64,000 nucleotides of DNA from Paenibacillus graminis (GCF_000758705.1 NZ_CP009287.1:1612001-1676000), one strand, 5' to 3'; positions 54,120 to 63,915 are shown, counted from the stretch's first letter. The notes: generated by a model not told the origin, from the sequence alone. Numbers and translations: made by a program.

Positions 54120-55202
54120 ATGAGTGAAGTCAAAAAAATCGCCGTAATCGCCGGGGACGGCATCGGACCTGAAGTTGTGGCTGAAGCGTTGAAAGTATTG
54201 AAAAAAACGGAGGAACTGTTCGGCTATGCTTTTGAAACCGAGCAGGCGCTGTTTGGCGGTATTGCCATTGATGAACGGGGAACGCCGCTTCCGGAGGATA
54301 CGCTGGACATCTGCCGCAGTGCTGATGCTGTGCTGTTGGGTGCGGTCGGCGGGCCGAAATGGGACAACAACCCCAAGGAGCTGCGTCCGGAAACCGGGCT
54401 GCTGGGCATCCGCAAAGCGCTGGGACTGTTCTCTAACCTGCGTCCGGCCGTTGTTTTTGACTGTCTGAAGGATGCTTCGACGCTGAAGCCGGAAGTACTG
54501 GAAGGCACGGATCTCATGGTGGTGCGCGAGCTGACAGGCGGCATTTACTTCGGAGACAAGCTGCGCCGTCAAGGTGAATTCGGCGAAGAAGCGGTAGATA
54601 CATGTGTGTATAATGTAACGGAAGTAGAGCGCATTGTGCGCCAAGCCTTTGAAATTGCCGGCAAACGCCGCAATAAGCTGGCGAGCGTCGACAAAGCGAA
54701 TGTACTGGAAACCTCCCGTCTCTGGCGTGAGGTTGTGAACAGAATTGCTCCTGAATATCCGCAGGTAGAGCTGGAGCATGTGCTGGTGGACAATTGCGCT
54801 ATGCAATTGCTGCGCCGTCCGTCCAGCTTCGATGTCATTGTGACCGAGAATATGTTCGGGGACATCCTCAGTGATGAAGCTGCGATGCTGACCGGTTCGA
54901 TCGGCATGCTGGCTTCTGCATCGCTCGGCGAAGGCAGCTACGGCCTCTATGAGCCGGTCCACGGCTCCGCGCCTGACATTGCCGGACAGGGGCTGGCTAA
55001 TCCAATCGCCACCATTTTGTCGCTTGCCCTGATGTTCCGCATGACCTTTGGTTATGAGGCGGCTGCGGCTGCGATAGAGGCTGCCGTGGCTGAGGTTCTG
55101 GATGCCGGACACCGCACGAGCGATATCGCTGTTGACAAGAGCAAGGCCATCAGCACAACGGAGATGGGCGATCTCATTGTGGCGGCTATCCGCAAAGCCT
55201 AA
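54120..55202 (+). CDS. leuB: 3-isopropylmalate dehydrogenase
   Basis: 360 residues. [23 protein letters not shown] at the N-terminus, [20 protein letters not shown] and [22 protein letters not shown] are diagnostic. It oxidises and decarboxylates 3-isopropylmalate in leucine synthesis, with NAD+. ATG 54120 follows GAGGAG by 8 bases. It is separated from leuA by 10 kb, and leuC and leuD are not in the window. No T-box precedes it. Confidence 0.95.
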   Translation: MSEVKKIAVIAGDGIGPEVVAEALKVLKKTEELFGYAFETEQALFGGIAIDERGTPLPEDTLDICRSADAVLLGAVGGPKWDNNPKELRPETGLLGIRKALGLFSNLRPAVVFDCLKDASTLKPEVLEGTDLMVVRELTGGIYFGDKLRRQGEFGEEAVDTCVYNVTEVERIVRQAFEIAGKRRNKLASVDKANVLETSRLWREVVNRIAPEYPQVELEHVLVDNCAMQLLRRPSSFDVIVTENMFGDILSDEAAMLTGSIGMLASASLGEGSYGLYEPVHGSAPDIAGQGLANPIATILSLALMFRMTFGYEAAAAAIEAAVAEVLDAGHRTSDIAVDKSKAISTTEMGDLIVAAIRKA

Positions 55203-55266
55203 GCTGTAACACAGCGGTTCTCCTTTTGACGCAGAAAAACAAAAAACTTCACAGAAAATTGCTTAT

Positions 55267-55281
55267 TTATAATAATTATAA
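55267..55281. promoter_or_regulatory. consensus PerR box
   Basis: TTATAATAATTATAA is a perfect match to TTATAATnATTATAA. It lies 160 bases upstream of the peroxiredoxin gene, near a TTGACT at 55301. The Bacillus PerR consensus is from recall. Confidence 0.85.
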
Positions 55282-55441
55282 AAAAGTAATGACTGTAATA
55301 TTGACTTTGATTTTGTACGATGATACCATTTGGTCTATAGAAAGCAAGATATAACCAACTCATCAATCAAGAAAAGCATATTGCACTGGAAGTATTTTCT
55401 GACAATTGTTTTTCTTACATACTCAAAGGAGGATTTAAGCA

Positions 55442-55981
55442 ATGGCAGAACGTTTGGTAGGTAAACCAGCCCCAGATTTCACAATGGAAACCGTAACGGG
55501 CGACGGTAAGGATTTCGGTAAGGTAAGCTTGTCCGACTATCGCGGCAAATGGCTTGTATTCTTCTTTTATCCGCTTGACTTCACATTTGTATGTCCGACG
55601 GAAATCACGGCGCTTAGCGATGCTGCAGCTGATTTCACAGCACTTGATACCGAAATTCTTGGTGTGAGCATCGATTCGGTCCACAGCCACAAAGCATGGA
55701 TCACCACGCCTAAGGATTCGAACGGCCTTGGCCCAATCAACTTCCCGCTCGCTTCGGATATCACGAAGAAGGTTGCCAGTGATTATGGCGTCCTGATCGA
55801 AGAAGAAGGTGTGGCACTGCGCGGCTTGTTCATCATTGATCCTGAAGGTGAGCTGAAATACCAGGTAGTCAACCACAACGACGTAGGCCGCAGCGTAGAA
55901 GAGACACTTCGTGTTCTGCAAGCCCTGCAATCAGGCGGACTCTGCGCGATGAACTGGAAGCCGGGCGATAAGAATCTGTAA
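55442..55981 (+). CDS. 2-Cys peroxiredoxin (YkuU-like)
   Basis: 179 residues, AhpC/TSA family. Peroxidatic cysteine C51 in DFTFVCPTE and resolving cysteine C168 in GGLCAMNWKPG. The sequence closely follows Bacillus YkuU. It reduces hydrogen peroxide and organic peroxides using a thioredoxin-type donor. Regulation by PerR is likely from the consensus box at 55267. AAAGGAGG precedes the ATG and a terminator follows, so it is monocistronic. Confidence 0.95.
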   Translation: MAERLVGKPAPDFTMETVTGDGKDFGKVSLSDYRGKWLVFFFYPLDFTFVCPTEITALSDAAADFTALDTEILGVSIDSVHSHKAWITTPKDSNGLGPINFPLASDITKKVASDYGVLIEEEGVALRGLFIIDPEGELKYQVVNHNDVGRSVEETLRVLQALQSGGLCAMNWKPGDKNL

Positions 55982-56019
55982 GTCGGGGCTGGCATAAGCA
56001 GCGATCTTTGATATACTAA

Positions 56020-56062
56020 GAAGACCTCCTTGCGGGAGAAATTCCCGTCGAGGGGGTTTTTT
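56020..56062 (+). terminator. rho-independent terminator of the peroxiredoxin gene
   Basis: ACCTCCTTGCGGGA and TCCCGTCGAGGGGGT arms, then TTTTT. Confidence 0.85.
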
Positions 56063-56261
56063 GCACCAAACAGCCCATCTATAGATTGAACTTGAAAATG
56101 TACCAATAGGGAATAGTGGCGGAAGAGAAGTTTGGAACTGTAGGAGCGGATGCCTCTGCCTGAAAGCTTTCTGCAGGAAAGCTCGGGTAGAGGAATCTCT
56201 ACTGCCATTTTGTAATACACTATACGAAATCAATGTAAAATATCAAGGAGGGTGAACAAAA

Positions 56262-56669
56262 ATGAGCTTTTGCTGTGGAGCGAGTATGGTTGGAACGAAG
56301 GGAACCCTAAAGCATTATCGCACGCAAGTCCATAATGTTCCCCTGCTTTTTTGCCCGGTCTGCCACCGGGTAGAGGTACATTATAAAGTTGAAAACGAAT
56401 ATGAAATTCTGGCGGAATATGCCCATGGCGACGGTGTGACAGATGTTGATTTCCAGGATTACGTAATGGAGGATGAGGAAGCGATCTTCGAGAACGTCAT
56501 CAACGTAGAGAGTGAAGATCCGCTGAATATCGTTCGCAGCCAGATTGACATGGCCCTTGATCTACTGGCTGTTGCCAAGCAGATTGAAGATACCAAGTGG
56601 GAACGTGAGCTTAAGAAACGTCTGGCTGTGATGAGCCAGCGGCGGCACCGCCTGCAGCAAAAAGCCTGA
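56262..56669 (+). CDS. conserved hypothetical protein with CxxC motif
   Basis: 135 residues. An N-terminal zinc-ribbon-like region (FCCGASMVGTKGTL ... LLFCPVCHRVEVHY), an acidic middle and a helical basic C-terminus. No signal peptide. I do not recognise a named family. AAGGAGG precedes the ATG and a terminator follows. May bind metal or nucleic acid; not shown. Confidence 0.75.
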   Translation: MSFCCGASMVGTKGTLKHYRTQVHNVPLLFCPVCHRVEVHYKVENEYEILAEYAHGDGVTDVDFQDYVMEDEEAIFENVINVESEDPLNIVRSQIDMALDLLAVAKQIEDTKWERELKKRLAVMSQRRHRLQQKA

Positions 56670-56719
56670 AAACATCCCAAATCCAGCCTGTCTATGTATC
56701 GGCCTTATATAGTGACTTA

Positions 56720-56753
56720 AGAGCCTTCTCGCTTGTAGCGGAGGCTCTTTTTG
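56720..56753 (+). terminator. rho-independent terminator
   Basis: AGAGCCTTC and GAGGCTCT arms with CGCT/AGCG extension, then TTTTTG. Confidence 0.85.
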
Positions 56754-57025
56754 TAGCCTGGAAGCTGCAGGAGACAAGGGGAATCGGTTTCCCTATGCGA
56801 TTTAATGTGTCTTTAGAATCATTTTAAAAATATTTTTGTAATTCGACAGTTTCTCTGATTGCGTTGTCTGCTTCTCTTGGATATGATTGGAATATAGTTG
56901 AAACGGTTGGATAATATAATACGATTTCCGAATGTTCTGGCGGCTTCGTCATATACTCAAATACATAGTAATTTGATGTCGCTTAAGCTCTTCGTCAAAT
57001 GCAGTAAAAGGGGGAACTTCGTATC

Positions 57026-58129
57026 GTGATAAGCCAATATCAGGAAAGCTTGCTTTTGCCGGCAAGAACGTTTCAATCTGGACCGATGAACACTACATAT
57101 GAGGATGTACTCGAGCACATTGACAGCGGAATTTTGCTTTTTGATGAAGAGGGTGTGCTGACGTTTGTAAATAAGCAGATGTACGGCATTCTTGGATTGA
57201 ACAGGCATTCTCTTTTAGGCTGCACTTTGATTCACCTGCTGTCGAATATCCAGCTGAACCGTTTTAAGAAGAAGCAGGTGCTGCGCGGATATCGTGAAAT
57301 GATGAAGAAAGGTAAGCCAAGCTATGAGTTTGTAGATGAGTACGGCCGATATTGGACGGTGTCTCTTCACTGCGGAGAGGAAATGAAAGGCTGCTATCTG
57401 TTCACGTTCAAGGAAATCTCCGACTACAAGCTGATTGAACAAACTGCTTACCAGAACGACAGTCTCGCCATGCTCGGCAAATTATCAGCATCGATTGCCC
57501 ATGAGATCCGGAATCCGCTGACTTCGATTCGCGGGTTCATTCAACTGCTTCATCCCCACCTTCATCAGTTGGGCAAAGAGGAGTACGCCAAGATAATATT
57601 GGCAGAGATCGATCGTGCCAACGATATTATTCATGAATTTCTGACCTCCTCCAAACCTTCTGTGCCGCAGGTGGCAATGATTCCAGTGTCAGCACTGCTA
57701 AAAGAAGTAGTACTGCTCACAGAAAGCGAAGCATTGATGAAAGGCTGCGAGATCAACTTTTATCCGCTGCAGGAGGATATGATTATCTCTGGCGATATCA
57801 AGCAGATGAAGCAGGTCGTGCTTAATATGATAAGGAATGCAATGGAAGCGATTACCGAAAAGATTGATGATTCTATAGGCAGAATCGAACTGGGGGCTTC
57901 CAGAGAAGGCGCCGAGGTTCGCATCTTTATTTCCGACAATGGGAAAGGGATGGATATCTGCACCCTTGACAGGTTGTTTAGTCCTTTTTTCACCACGAAG
58001 GAAAATGGGACGGGACTCGGACTGTCCGTAAGCGACCGGATTATTAAGAACCATGGGGGATGCATTTCTGTCAGCAGCCGGATTAACGAGGGGACACGAT
58101 TTGTTATCTCGCTGCCGCTGATTCAATAG
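57026..58129 (+). CDS. PAS-domain sensor histidine kinase, sporulation-kinase type
   Basis: 367 residues. A PAS domain (about 25-135; HIDSGILLFDEEGVLTFVNKQM) precedes the H-box SIAHEIRNPLTSIRGF (phospho-histidine at about residue 159) and a HATPase domain with N, G1 (DNGKGM), F (FSPFFTTK) and G2 (GTGLGLSV) boxes. No membrane segment, so a cytosolic sensor. It resembles the sporulation kinases feeding Spo0F. GTG start with AGGGGG 11 bases upstream. No response regulator is adjacent. Confidence 0.9.
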   Translation: MISQYQESLLLPARTFQSGPMNTTYEDVLEHIDSGILLFDEEGVLTFVNKQMYGILGLNRHSLLGCTLIHLLSNIQLNRFKKKQVLRGYREMMKKGKPSYEFVDEYGRYWTVSLHCGEEMKGCYLFTFKEISDYKLIEQTAYQNDSLAMLGKLSASIAHEIRNPLTSIRGFIQLLHPHLHQLGKEEYAKIILAEIDRANDIIHEFLTSSKPSVPQVAMIPVSALLKEVVLLTESEALMKGCEINFYPLQEDMIISGDIKQMKQVVLNMIRNAMEAITEKIDDSIGRIELGASREGAEVRIFISDNGKGMDICTLDRLFSPFFTTKENGTGLGLSVSDRIIKNHGGCISVSSRINEGTRFVISLPLIQ

Positions 58130-58154
58130 TTATCATTAATCATCCGTCAATTTC

Positions 58155-58207
58155 TCGCTGATACCGATACCGTCCATGCAGGGGACGGCACAGCTGTTTC
58201 TATTTGG
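58155..58207. repeat. dispersed palindromic repeat (family 1), copy before pepA
   Basis: CGCTGATACCG ... CCGTCCATGCAGGGGACGG ... CAGCTGTTTCTATTTG, the second half of the family 1 element. A TATAAT at 58218-58223 follows directly. Confidence 0.6.
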
Positions 58208-58298
58208 CATACTGAGTTATAATATAGTTTATGGGAGGCTGATCCCTGCACAGCACGTTGTGCGGGAGATCAGCCTATCTGCGTTTTGCAAAGCAATC

Positions 58299-59858
58299 AT
58301 GCACGGGACAGGAGTGGTTTTTATCGATATTCAATGGAGCAGCGGCAGCCGGGCAAAGGCACTGCAGGGGGATGCGCTCTGTCTGATTATAGCTGAAAAT
58401 GAAATTGAAAGCGGTGAGGCTGGTGAATGGTCGGAGCCAATTAACCGGCTATCCAAAGCCGGACTGTTTGGTGCCAAGCTGAATCAGATCTATGTCCTTC
58501 CGCTGGAAGGGCAGCCTGAGCTTCCTGTTGCCATTCTGGCAGGCTGCGGGAAGGGGCTGGCGGGAACGGAAGAACTCCGCCTTATTGCGGCTCAGGCGGC
58601 CCGTGCTGCGCTCAGGCTACAAGCGGTCAGACTCATCATCCAGGTTCCGGACCATCTGGGTAAGCTGACTGCCGCAGGCTCCAAAGAGGCCGCGCAAGCA
58701 CTGACGGAAGGGCTTATTCTGGGAGCTTACCGCAGGACGCACTATAAGCGGGAACAGCCGCTTTATACAGGTCTTGAGTCTGCTGTATTTCATCTGGACC
58801 GGAAGGCAGAGGCGGCTGAGTCTCTGGAATGGTGTCTAGGGATCAGGCAGGGCAAGGCTTTTGGTGAAGCAACCAACCTGGCTCGCAATCTTACCAATCT
58901 TCCTGGCAATCTGCTGACACCATCAGCGCTTGCTATGGCGGCGATTGAAGTTGCCGAGCGGCATGGATTCCCTGCCGAAGTTCTGGATGAACAGGAGATC
59001 GAACAGAAGGGCATGGGTGGACTGCAGGCTGTCGGCAAAGGAAGTGTACATCCTCCACGAATGATTGTTATCCGTTATCAGGGCACCAGCCAGTGGGAGA
59101 ATGTTACTGCAATCGTAGGCAAGGGCATTACCTTCGATACCGGCGGCATTTCGCTTAAGCGGGCACCGGGCATGGAGGACATGATCAGCGATATGGGCGG
59201 TGCGGCGGCTGTACTTGGCGTTATGGAGGCGCTGGGGACACTGCGTCCGCAGATTAACGTGGTGATGCTTATTCCTTCTGCAGAAAATATGCCGGCAGCC
59301 AATGCATTCAAACCGGGAGACATCGTGACTACCCTGAGCGGCCGGACTATCGAAATCCTGAATACCGATGCTGAAGGCCGGGTTGTGCTGGCAGATGCGC
59401 TGACCTATTCCCTGGAGTGGGGCGCAGAGCGGATTATCGATGTAGCGACGCTGACAGGCGCTGTGCTCTCGGTTCTGGGTGATATTGCAACGGGGGCTGT
59501 AACCAATAATGAGGCTATAATGGAAGCATTTCAGACAGCCTCCATTCGTGCCGGAGAGAAAATTTGGCGGCTGCCGGTGTATCCCGAGTTCCGTGAAATG
59601 CTAAGCAGCGAGGTGGCCGATATCCGCAATGCAGCCGGAAGATACGGCGGAGCCAGCACAGCAGGTTTGTTCATCGGTGAGTTTGCGGAAGGACGTCCCT
59701 GGATTCATCTGGATATTGCCGGAACGGCATTTCTGTCCAAGGAACGCGGAGTAAATCCCAAAGGGGCAACCGGTGTCATGGTGCGCACGCTGCTGCAATA
59801 TTTACTGCACTTGAACGCTGACGATGAGGCCAGAGCTGCGGATTCACTCCAAAGCTGA
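58299..59858 (+). CDS. pepA: leucyl aminopeptidase (M17)
   Basis: 519 residues. An N-terminal macro-like domain and a C-terminal M17 catalytic domain with VGKGITFDTGGISLKRAPGMEDM and NTDAEGRVVLADAL, providing the two-zinc ligands. It removes N-terminal residues from peptides. The start is uncertain: I use ATG 58299; the in-frame extension to 58176 overlaps a palindromic repeat and the probable TATAAT at 58218, so it is unlikely, and GTG 58314 is another possibility. Confidence 0.88.
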   Translation: MHGTGVVFIDIQWSSGSRAKALQGDALCLIIAENEIESGEAGEWSEPINRLSKAGLFGAKLNQIYVLPLEGQPELPVAILAGCGKGLAGTEELRLIAAQAARAALRLQAVRLIIQVPDHLGKLTAAGSKEAAQALTEGLILGAYRRTHYKREQPLYTGLESAVFHLDRKAEAAESLEWCLGIRQGKAFGEATNLARNLTNLPGNLLTPSALAMAAIEVAERHGFPAEVLDEQEIEQKGMGGLQAVGKGSVHPPRMIVIRYQGTSQWENVTAIVGKGITFDTGGISLKRAPGMEDMISDMGGAAAVLGVMEALGTLRPQINVVMLIPSAENMPAANAFKPGDIVTTLSGRTIEILNTDAEGRVVLADALTYSLEWGAERIIDVATLTGAVLSVLGDIATGAVTNNEAIMEAFQTASIRAGEKIWRLPVYPEFREMLSSEVADIRNAAGRYGGASTAGLFIGEFAEGRPWIHLDIAGTAFLSKERGVNPKGATGVMVRTLLQYLLHLNADDEARAADSLQS

Positions 59859-59883
59859 GGACGGTTCCAACAGGATAACAGCA

Positions 59884-59919
59884 AAACGGTACCTTCCTTA
59901 GGAAAAGGAGGTACCGTTT
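59884..59919. terminator. hairpin after pepA
   Basis: AAACGGTACCTTCC and GGAGGTACCGTTT arms. The T-run is short on both strands, so strength is uncertain. Confidence 0.6.
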
Positions 59920-59972
59920 GTGCTTGATAATAATGACGTATAAGCACGGCCCATACCGTTCATCGGCTCCGG

Positions 59973-60110
59973 CTAGCTGTTTCTTTTGGCTCTGATTTGG
60001 GAAGTAATGGACTGAATGCCGTTCATGACCTTGTTACGCGCATCCTTGTTTCTGAGTAGGTAGGCTGCTCCAAGCGCTGCCGTAGTAAATAAAGTCTTTT
60101 TGGTATTCAT
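59973..60110 (-). CDS. 45-residue hypothetical protein
   Basis: A small ORF starting MNTKKTLFTTAALGAAYLLR: a short hydrophobic N-terminal stretch, then a basic helix ending AKRNS. AAGGAGG lies 8 bases before the ATG, a strong site. I do not recognise the family, though the layout resembles small YtxH-like membrane-associated proteins. Convergent with pepA. Confidence 0.65.
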   Translation of the reverse strand: MNTKKTLFTTAALGAAYLLRNKDARNKVMNGIQSITSQIRAKRNS

Positions 60111-60207
60111 GTGTTTTCCCTCCTTGGGTTGGTCTGGCTGTACTTGCATATAACTAACATACCCCCATCCCAGGGAACTTAAACGAATGGCTCATCGTGA
60201 TTGAGTT

Positions 60208-60402
60208 TCAGGCCTTGGCTGAATGCTTGGGATCTACCGGTCCTCCGCTGCAGGAGAATGGGGAATTTGCGGAGGCGGCAGCGCAGGTCTTGCCTTTGTC
60301 ACACCCGGCGCAAGCCCCTTCTTTTCCCTTTTGCACGTGACGGTAGATCATCCAGCCGGAGTAGCCAAATACAAGCGCTATAATCAAAATATTAATTATC
60401 AT
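60208..60402 (-). CDS. FeoB-associated Cys-rich membrane protein
   Basis: 64 residues. One membrane segment at residues 2-20 (INILIIALVFGYSGWMIY) followed by a cysteine-rich tail (CAGCDKGKTCAA, FSCSGG). This is the FeoB-associated Cys-rich protein family, third partner of Feo systems. GGGGG lies 8 bases before ATG 60402. It follows feoB by about 45 bases on the same strand. It is thought to assist ferrous iron uptake; the mechanism is unclear. Confidence 0.9.
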   Translation of the reverse strand: MIINILIIALVFGYSGWMIYRHVQKGKEGACAGCDKGKTCAAASANSPFSCSGGPVDPKHSAKA

Positions 60403-60449
60403 TGCAGTTCCCCCGCTTTCGCTCAAGTAACTTTTGATTGTACCAGATC

Positions 60450-62462
60450 CTACGACAAGCCCAATAAGCTTCCACCTTGAAAAATGACCAATGACACCAA
60501 ATACGCCAGCACCAGCGAATACCCCATGGAGAAAAAGGTCCATTTCCACGAAGCAGTCTCTTTCTTGATAACCCCTACCGTAGCCAGGCAAGGAATATAG
60601 AGCAGGATAAAGGCCATGAAGCTGACCGAGCTGAGCGGTGTGAAGACCTGCGAGATTTGGCCTTCAAGTCCGGCAGCATCCGGAGCATGATAGATAATAT
60701 TCATGGTGGATACAACCACCTCTTTGGCCAGAAAGCCGGGAACCAGCGTAGAGCCAGCCTGCCAGGTGCCAAAGCCGAGCGGATGCAGCAGGGGCGCAAT
60801 CAACCCGCCGAATTTAGCGAGAAAGCTGTTGTCCATCTCCACATTTAATCCTGAAGGGCCAGCATAAGACATCAGCCAGATAATCACTGAACCGGCAAGA
60901 ATAATCGTTCCCGCCTTGCGCAGAAACCCTTTGCCTTTTTCCCAGGTGCTGCGGCCAAGCGTCTTCAGCTGGGGCATCCGGTAGGGCGGAAGCTCGATGA
61001 TAAAGACAGAGGATTCGTTCTTGAAAAGATGCTTGGAGAACAATTTACACAATATGAGTGCAAACACAACGCCCAGCACATACATTGCCAGAACCGCGGT
61101 AGCCTGTTGCGCCGGGAAAAACACAGCTGCAAACAGCAGATACACCGGAAGCCGTGCAGAACAGGACATGAGCGGCATCAGGAGTGTTGTCAGCATGCGG
61201 TCTTTAGGCTGCTCAATACTGCGTGCGGCCATAATCGCCGGCACGTTGCAGCCGAAGCCAATGATAAAAGGGATGAACGCTTTACCGTTGAGACCCATAC
61301 GCTCCATTGTGCTGTCCATCAGCAGACAGACACGCGCCATATAACCGGAGTCCTCAAGGAATGAGATCATCAGGAACAGGATGAAAATCTGCGGAACGAA
61401 GACGATAACCCCGCCAACACCGCCAATAATTCCGTCCACGATAAGCGCGTGTGTGAAGCCTGATGCCCCGACTGTTTGAAGCAGTGAACTTGCTCCATTG
61501 CTGATGGGGCCTGATATCAAGCCGTCTACAAGATCCGATAAAGGCCCGCCGACCCAGTCGAAGGTTGTCTTAAACATCGCGTACATAAAGAAAATGAACA
61601 GCGGCAGCCCCAGAAAACGGTGCGTCAGAATGGAATCCAGTCTTTCCGTCAGATTATGCGGCTTAAGGAGTGTGGTATCCATCGCGGCTGTACAGAGGGA
61701 GCGGATATAGTCCATACGGACAGACCGGATCCATTGAGGCAGCGTCAGCGCCTGCTTGCTGCTCTGCAATGCGCTCTGGCATCCGTCGCAGATAACCATG
61801 AGGCGGGAGGTATCCATACGTTTCTTCAGCAGTTCCAGAACAACCGGGTTCTGCTCCATCAACTGTAAGGCCACCCAGCGCAGATTGGGCAGTCCGGGAA
61901 TGGACTTCAATTCTGATTCGATGGAGGAGATGGCTGCTTCGGCCAACCCGCCATAGTCCAGTCTGAAGGTTGCCTGTGGGATCGCAGAGGCTTTCTCCAG
62001 AACACTGAGCACTTGTCCGCTGCCTTTGCCGGTTCTGGCAATCAGCGGGAGCACAGGAATGCCAAGACGAGACTGCAGTACCTCATGATTAACAACAATG
62101 CCGCGCGCCTTAGCCACGTCGATCATGTTCAATCCAAGGACAGTAGGTTTGCCGTATTCAAGCAATTGAAGGGTGAGCAGCAGATTGCGTTCGAGCTGGG
62201 AGGCATCAACGATATTAATGAGGGCTTCCGGAGATTCCTCAATCAGATATTGCGTAGCGACACCCTCATCACGGGAGAGGGGGTGCAGCGAATATATACC
62301 TGGAAGATCGATCAGCTTGCCTGCGCCATTCTTCAGGCTTCCGATTTTTTTCTCAACCGTTACGCCGGCCCAGTTGCCCACATATTCATAGGAAGAAGTC
62401 AGTGTATTGAAAAGCGAGGTTTTCCCTGTATTAGGATTACCTACGAGAGCAATTGAACTCAT
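60450..62462 (-). CDS. feoB: ferrous iron transport protein B
   Basis: 670 residues. N-terminal G-protein domain with the P-loop GNPNTGKTSLFN (residues 8-19), DLPGIYSLHPLSRDE and NMID, then a helical spacer, and a C-terminal permease of about ten membrane helices with the Gate motifs (IGFGCNVPAIMAAR, SCSARLPVYLLF). GTP-driven Fe(II) importer in the inner membrane. It starts 4 bases before the end of feoA (overlap). Confidence 0.97.
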   Translation of the reverse strand: MSSIALVGNPNTGKTSLFNTLTSSYEYVGNWAGVTVEKKIGSLKNGAGKLIDLPGIYSLHPLSRDEGVATQYLIEESPEALINIVDASQLERNLLLTLQLLEYGKPTVLGLNMIDVAKARGIVVNHEVLQSRLGIPVLPLIARTGKGSGQVLSVLEKASAIPQATFRLDYGGLAEAAISSIESELKSIPGLPNLRWVALQLMEQNPVVLELLKKRMDTSRLMVICDGCQSALQSSKQALTLPQWIRSVRMDYIRSLCTAAMDTTLLKPHNLTERLDSILTHRFLGLPLFIFFMYAMFKTTFDWVGGPLSDLVDGLISGPISNGASSLLQTVGASGFTHALIVDGIIGGVGGVIVFVPQIFILFLMISFLEDSGYMARVCLLMDSTMERMGLNGKAFIPFIIGFGCNVPAIMAARSIEQPKDRMLTTLLMPLMSCSARLPVYLLFAAVFFPAQQATAVLAMYVLGVVFALILCKLFSKHLFKNESSVFIIELPPYRMPQLKTLGRSTWEKGKGFLRKAGTIILAGSVIIWLMSYAGPSGLNVEMDNSFLAKFGGLIAPLLHPLGFGTWQAGSTLVPGFLAKEVVVSTMNIIYHAPDAAGLEGQISQVFTPLSSVSFMAFILLYIPCLATVGVIKKETASWKWTFFSMGYSLVLAYLVSLVIFQGGSLLGLS

Positions 62463-62701
62463 GAGACATTCACCTCAATCATGGAAGCTTCCTTCCGGCG
62501 GATAGCGAACAACTGACCGTTGCATTCCAGGGTAATGGGACCGAGAAAAGGCCCTTTCCCTTTCAGACGGATCATTACGCCTTCAGACACACCAAGATCA
62601 GCCAAGCGGCGCCGCAAAATGGGGTTCATTCCTTCTATTCTGTGAATGGAGCCCGTTGAGCCCGGTTGTAAGCGCAGTAAGGAGCAGGATGTGGAAGCCA
62701 T
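62459..62701 (-). CDS. feoA: ferrous iron transport protein A
   Basis: 80 residues, SH3-like fold with LQPGSTGSIHRIEGMNPILRRRLADLGVSEGVMI typical of FeoA. It binds FeoB. GGAGGG precedes the ATG. First gene of feoA-feoB-Cys-rich protein. Confidence 0.95.
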   Translation of the reverse strand: MASTSCSLLRLQPGSTGSIHRIEGMNPILRRRLADLGVSEGVMIRLKGKGPFLGPITLECNGQLFAIRRKEASMIEVNVS

Positions 62702-62717
62702 TTAAATCCCTCCGAGA

Positions 62718-62736
62718 GAGATTGATAATCAATCTC
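62718..62736. promoter_or_regulatory. Fur-like box upstream of feoA
   Basis: GAGATTGATAATCAATCTC has perfect arms GAGATTGA/TCAATCTC. Read as 7-1-7 (TGATAATnATTATCA), TGATAATCAATCTCA matches at 12 of 14 defined positions. It lies 16 bases before the feoA ATG, so it overlaps the promoter or leader. Fur repression is inferred. Confidence 0.75.
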
Positions 62737-62839
62737 AATTGTTTTCTTGTACTGTAGCATTTTTTAGTGCGTTTTTTCTGTGATATTTGTCACTGCTTCT
62801 TATGCGATAAAAAGTGTATGGAGCGAATCTGAAATTTTC

Positions 62840-62869
62840 TTTACAATTGATTCTTTGCTACAGTATGAT
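62840..62869 (+). promoter_or_regulatory. sigma-A-like promoter of the aldolase gene
   Basis: TTTACA, an 18-base spacer and TATGAT, about 70 bases before the ATG at 62941. Confidence 0.55.
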
Positions 62870-62940
62870 TGAACGATAATGACTGCATAGGAAGTCCGTC
62901 CTGGCGGCACAATGAGAGCTATAGTTGAAAGGAGAACACA

Positions 62941-63903
62941 ATGGTAAAGAGTAATAAAAGCAAAATTGTCGATTGCACGATCCGCGATGGGGGTTTGGTT
63001 AATAACTGGGATTTCAGTGTGGAATTTGTACAGAATTTGTATGCCGGTCTGAATGAGGCTGGCGTTGATTATATGGAAATCGGGTATAAAAATTCACCTA
63101 AACTGCTTAAAGGGGCAGAAGGTGCCGGGCCTTGGCGTTTTCTGGATGATGATTTCCTGAGAAAAGTGATTCCCCAGAAGGGTCACACCAAGCTGTCTGC
63201 GCTTGTGGATATTGGCCGGGTGGATGAGAATGATATTTTGCCCCGCAGTGAAAGTATGCTGGATTTGATCCGCGTAGCCTGCTACAGCAAGGATGTGGAC
63301 AAAGCCCTGCAGCTGGTGCAGACGTTCCACGATCTTGGTTATGAAACCACCATTAATATTATGGCCTTGTCAAATGTCATGGAGAATGAACTGCTGGAAG
63401 CCTTTGAACAAATCCGCGAGAGCGTTGTAGACGTTGTATATATTGTAGATTCATACGGCAGTCTGGACCATAACGACATTCATTACCTGGTGGAAAAATT
63501 CCAAACCCACCTGCCGAATAAGCGCTTAGGGGTACATACCCATAACAATTTGCAGCTGGCTTTCTCCAACACCCTTCTAGCTTCCGAAAAAGGTGTCGAA
63601 CTGCTTGATGCTTCCTGCTACGGGATGGGACGAGCTGCCGGAAATTGCCCAACTGAACTGCTGGTTACCCATTTGAAGAATACCAAATATACGCTCCGGC
63701 CGGTGCTCGACATCCTTGAGCGGCTGATGATCCCTTTGCGTGAAAAGGAAGAATGGGGCTATATCATTCCGTATATGATTACAGGTACGCTGGATGAGCA
63801 TCCACGTTCCGCAATGGCGCTGCGTTCATCAGAGGACAAGGACAAAGCGGTTGAGTTCTATGACAAGCTCACCACGCCTGAAGTGAATTTTGGAGATAAA
63901 TAA
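62941..63903 (+). CDS. HMGL-like aldolase domain protein
   Basis: 320 residues with a TIM-barrel of the HMG-CoA lyase/isopropylmalate synthase/4-hydroxy-2-oxovalerate aldolase superfamily. The catalytic start is VDCTIRDGGLVNNWDFS (D-x-T-x-R-D-G pattern), with metal-binding HTHNNLQLAFSNTL near residue 200 and GAxR-like GMGRAAGNCPTELL. No HMGL accessory domain. The reaction is uncertain; it resembles aldolases annotated only by the catalytic domain. A terminator follows. Confidence 0.85.
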   Translation: MVKSNKSKIVDCTIRDGGLVNNWDFSVEFVQNLYAGLNEAGVDYMEIGYKNSPKLLKGAEGAGPWRFLDDDFLRKVIPQKGHTKLSALVDIGRVDENDILPRSESMLDLIRVACYSKDVDKALQLVQTFHDLGYETTINIMALSNVMENELLEAFEQIRESVVDVVYIVDSYGSLDHNDIHYLVEKFQTHLPNKRLGVHTHNNLQLAFSNTLLASEKGVELLDASCYGMGRAAGNCPTELLVTHLKNTKYTLRPVLDILERLMIPLREKEEWGYIIPYMITGTLDEHPRSAMALRSSEDKDKAVEFYDKLTTPEVNFGDK

Positions 63904-63915
63904 AAGTCTCATGAG

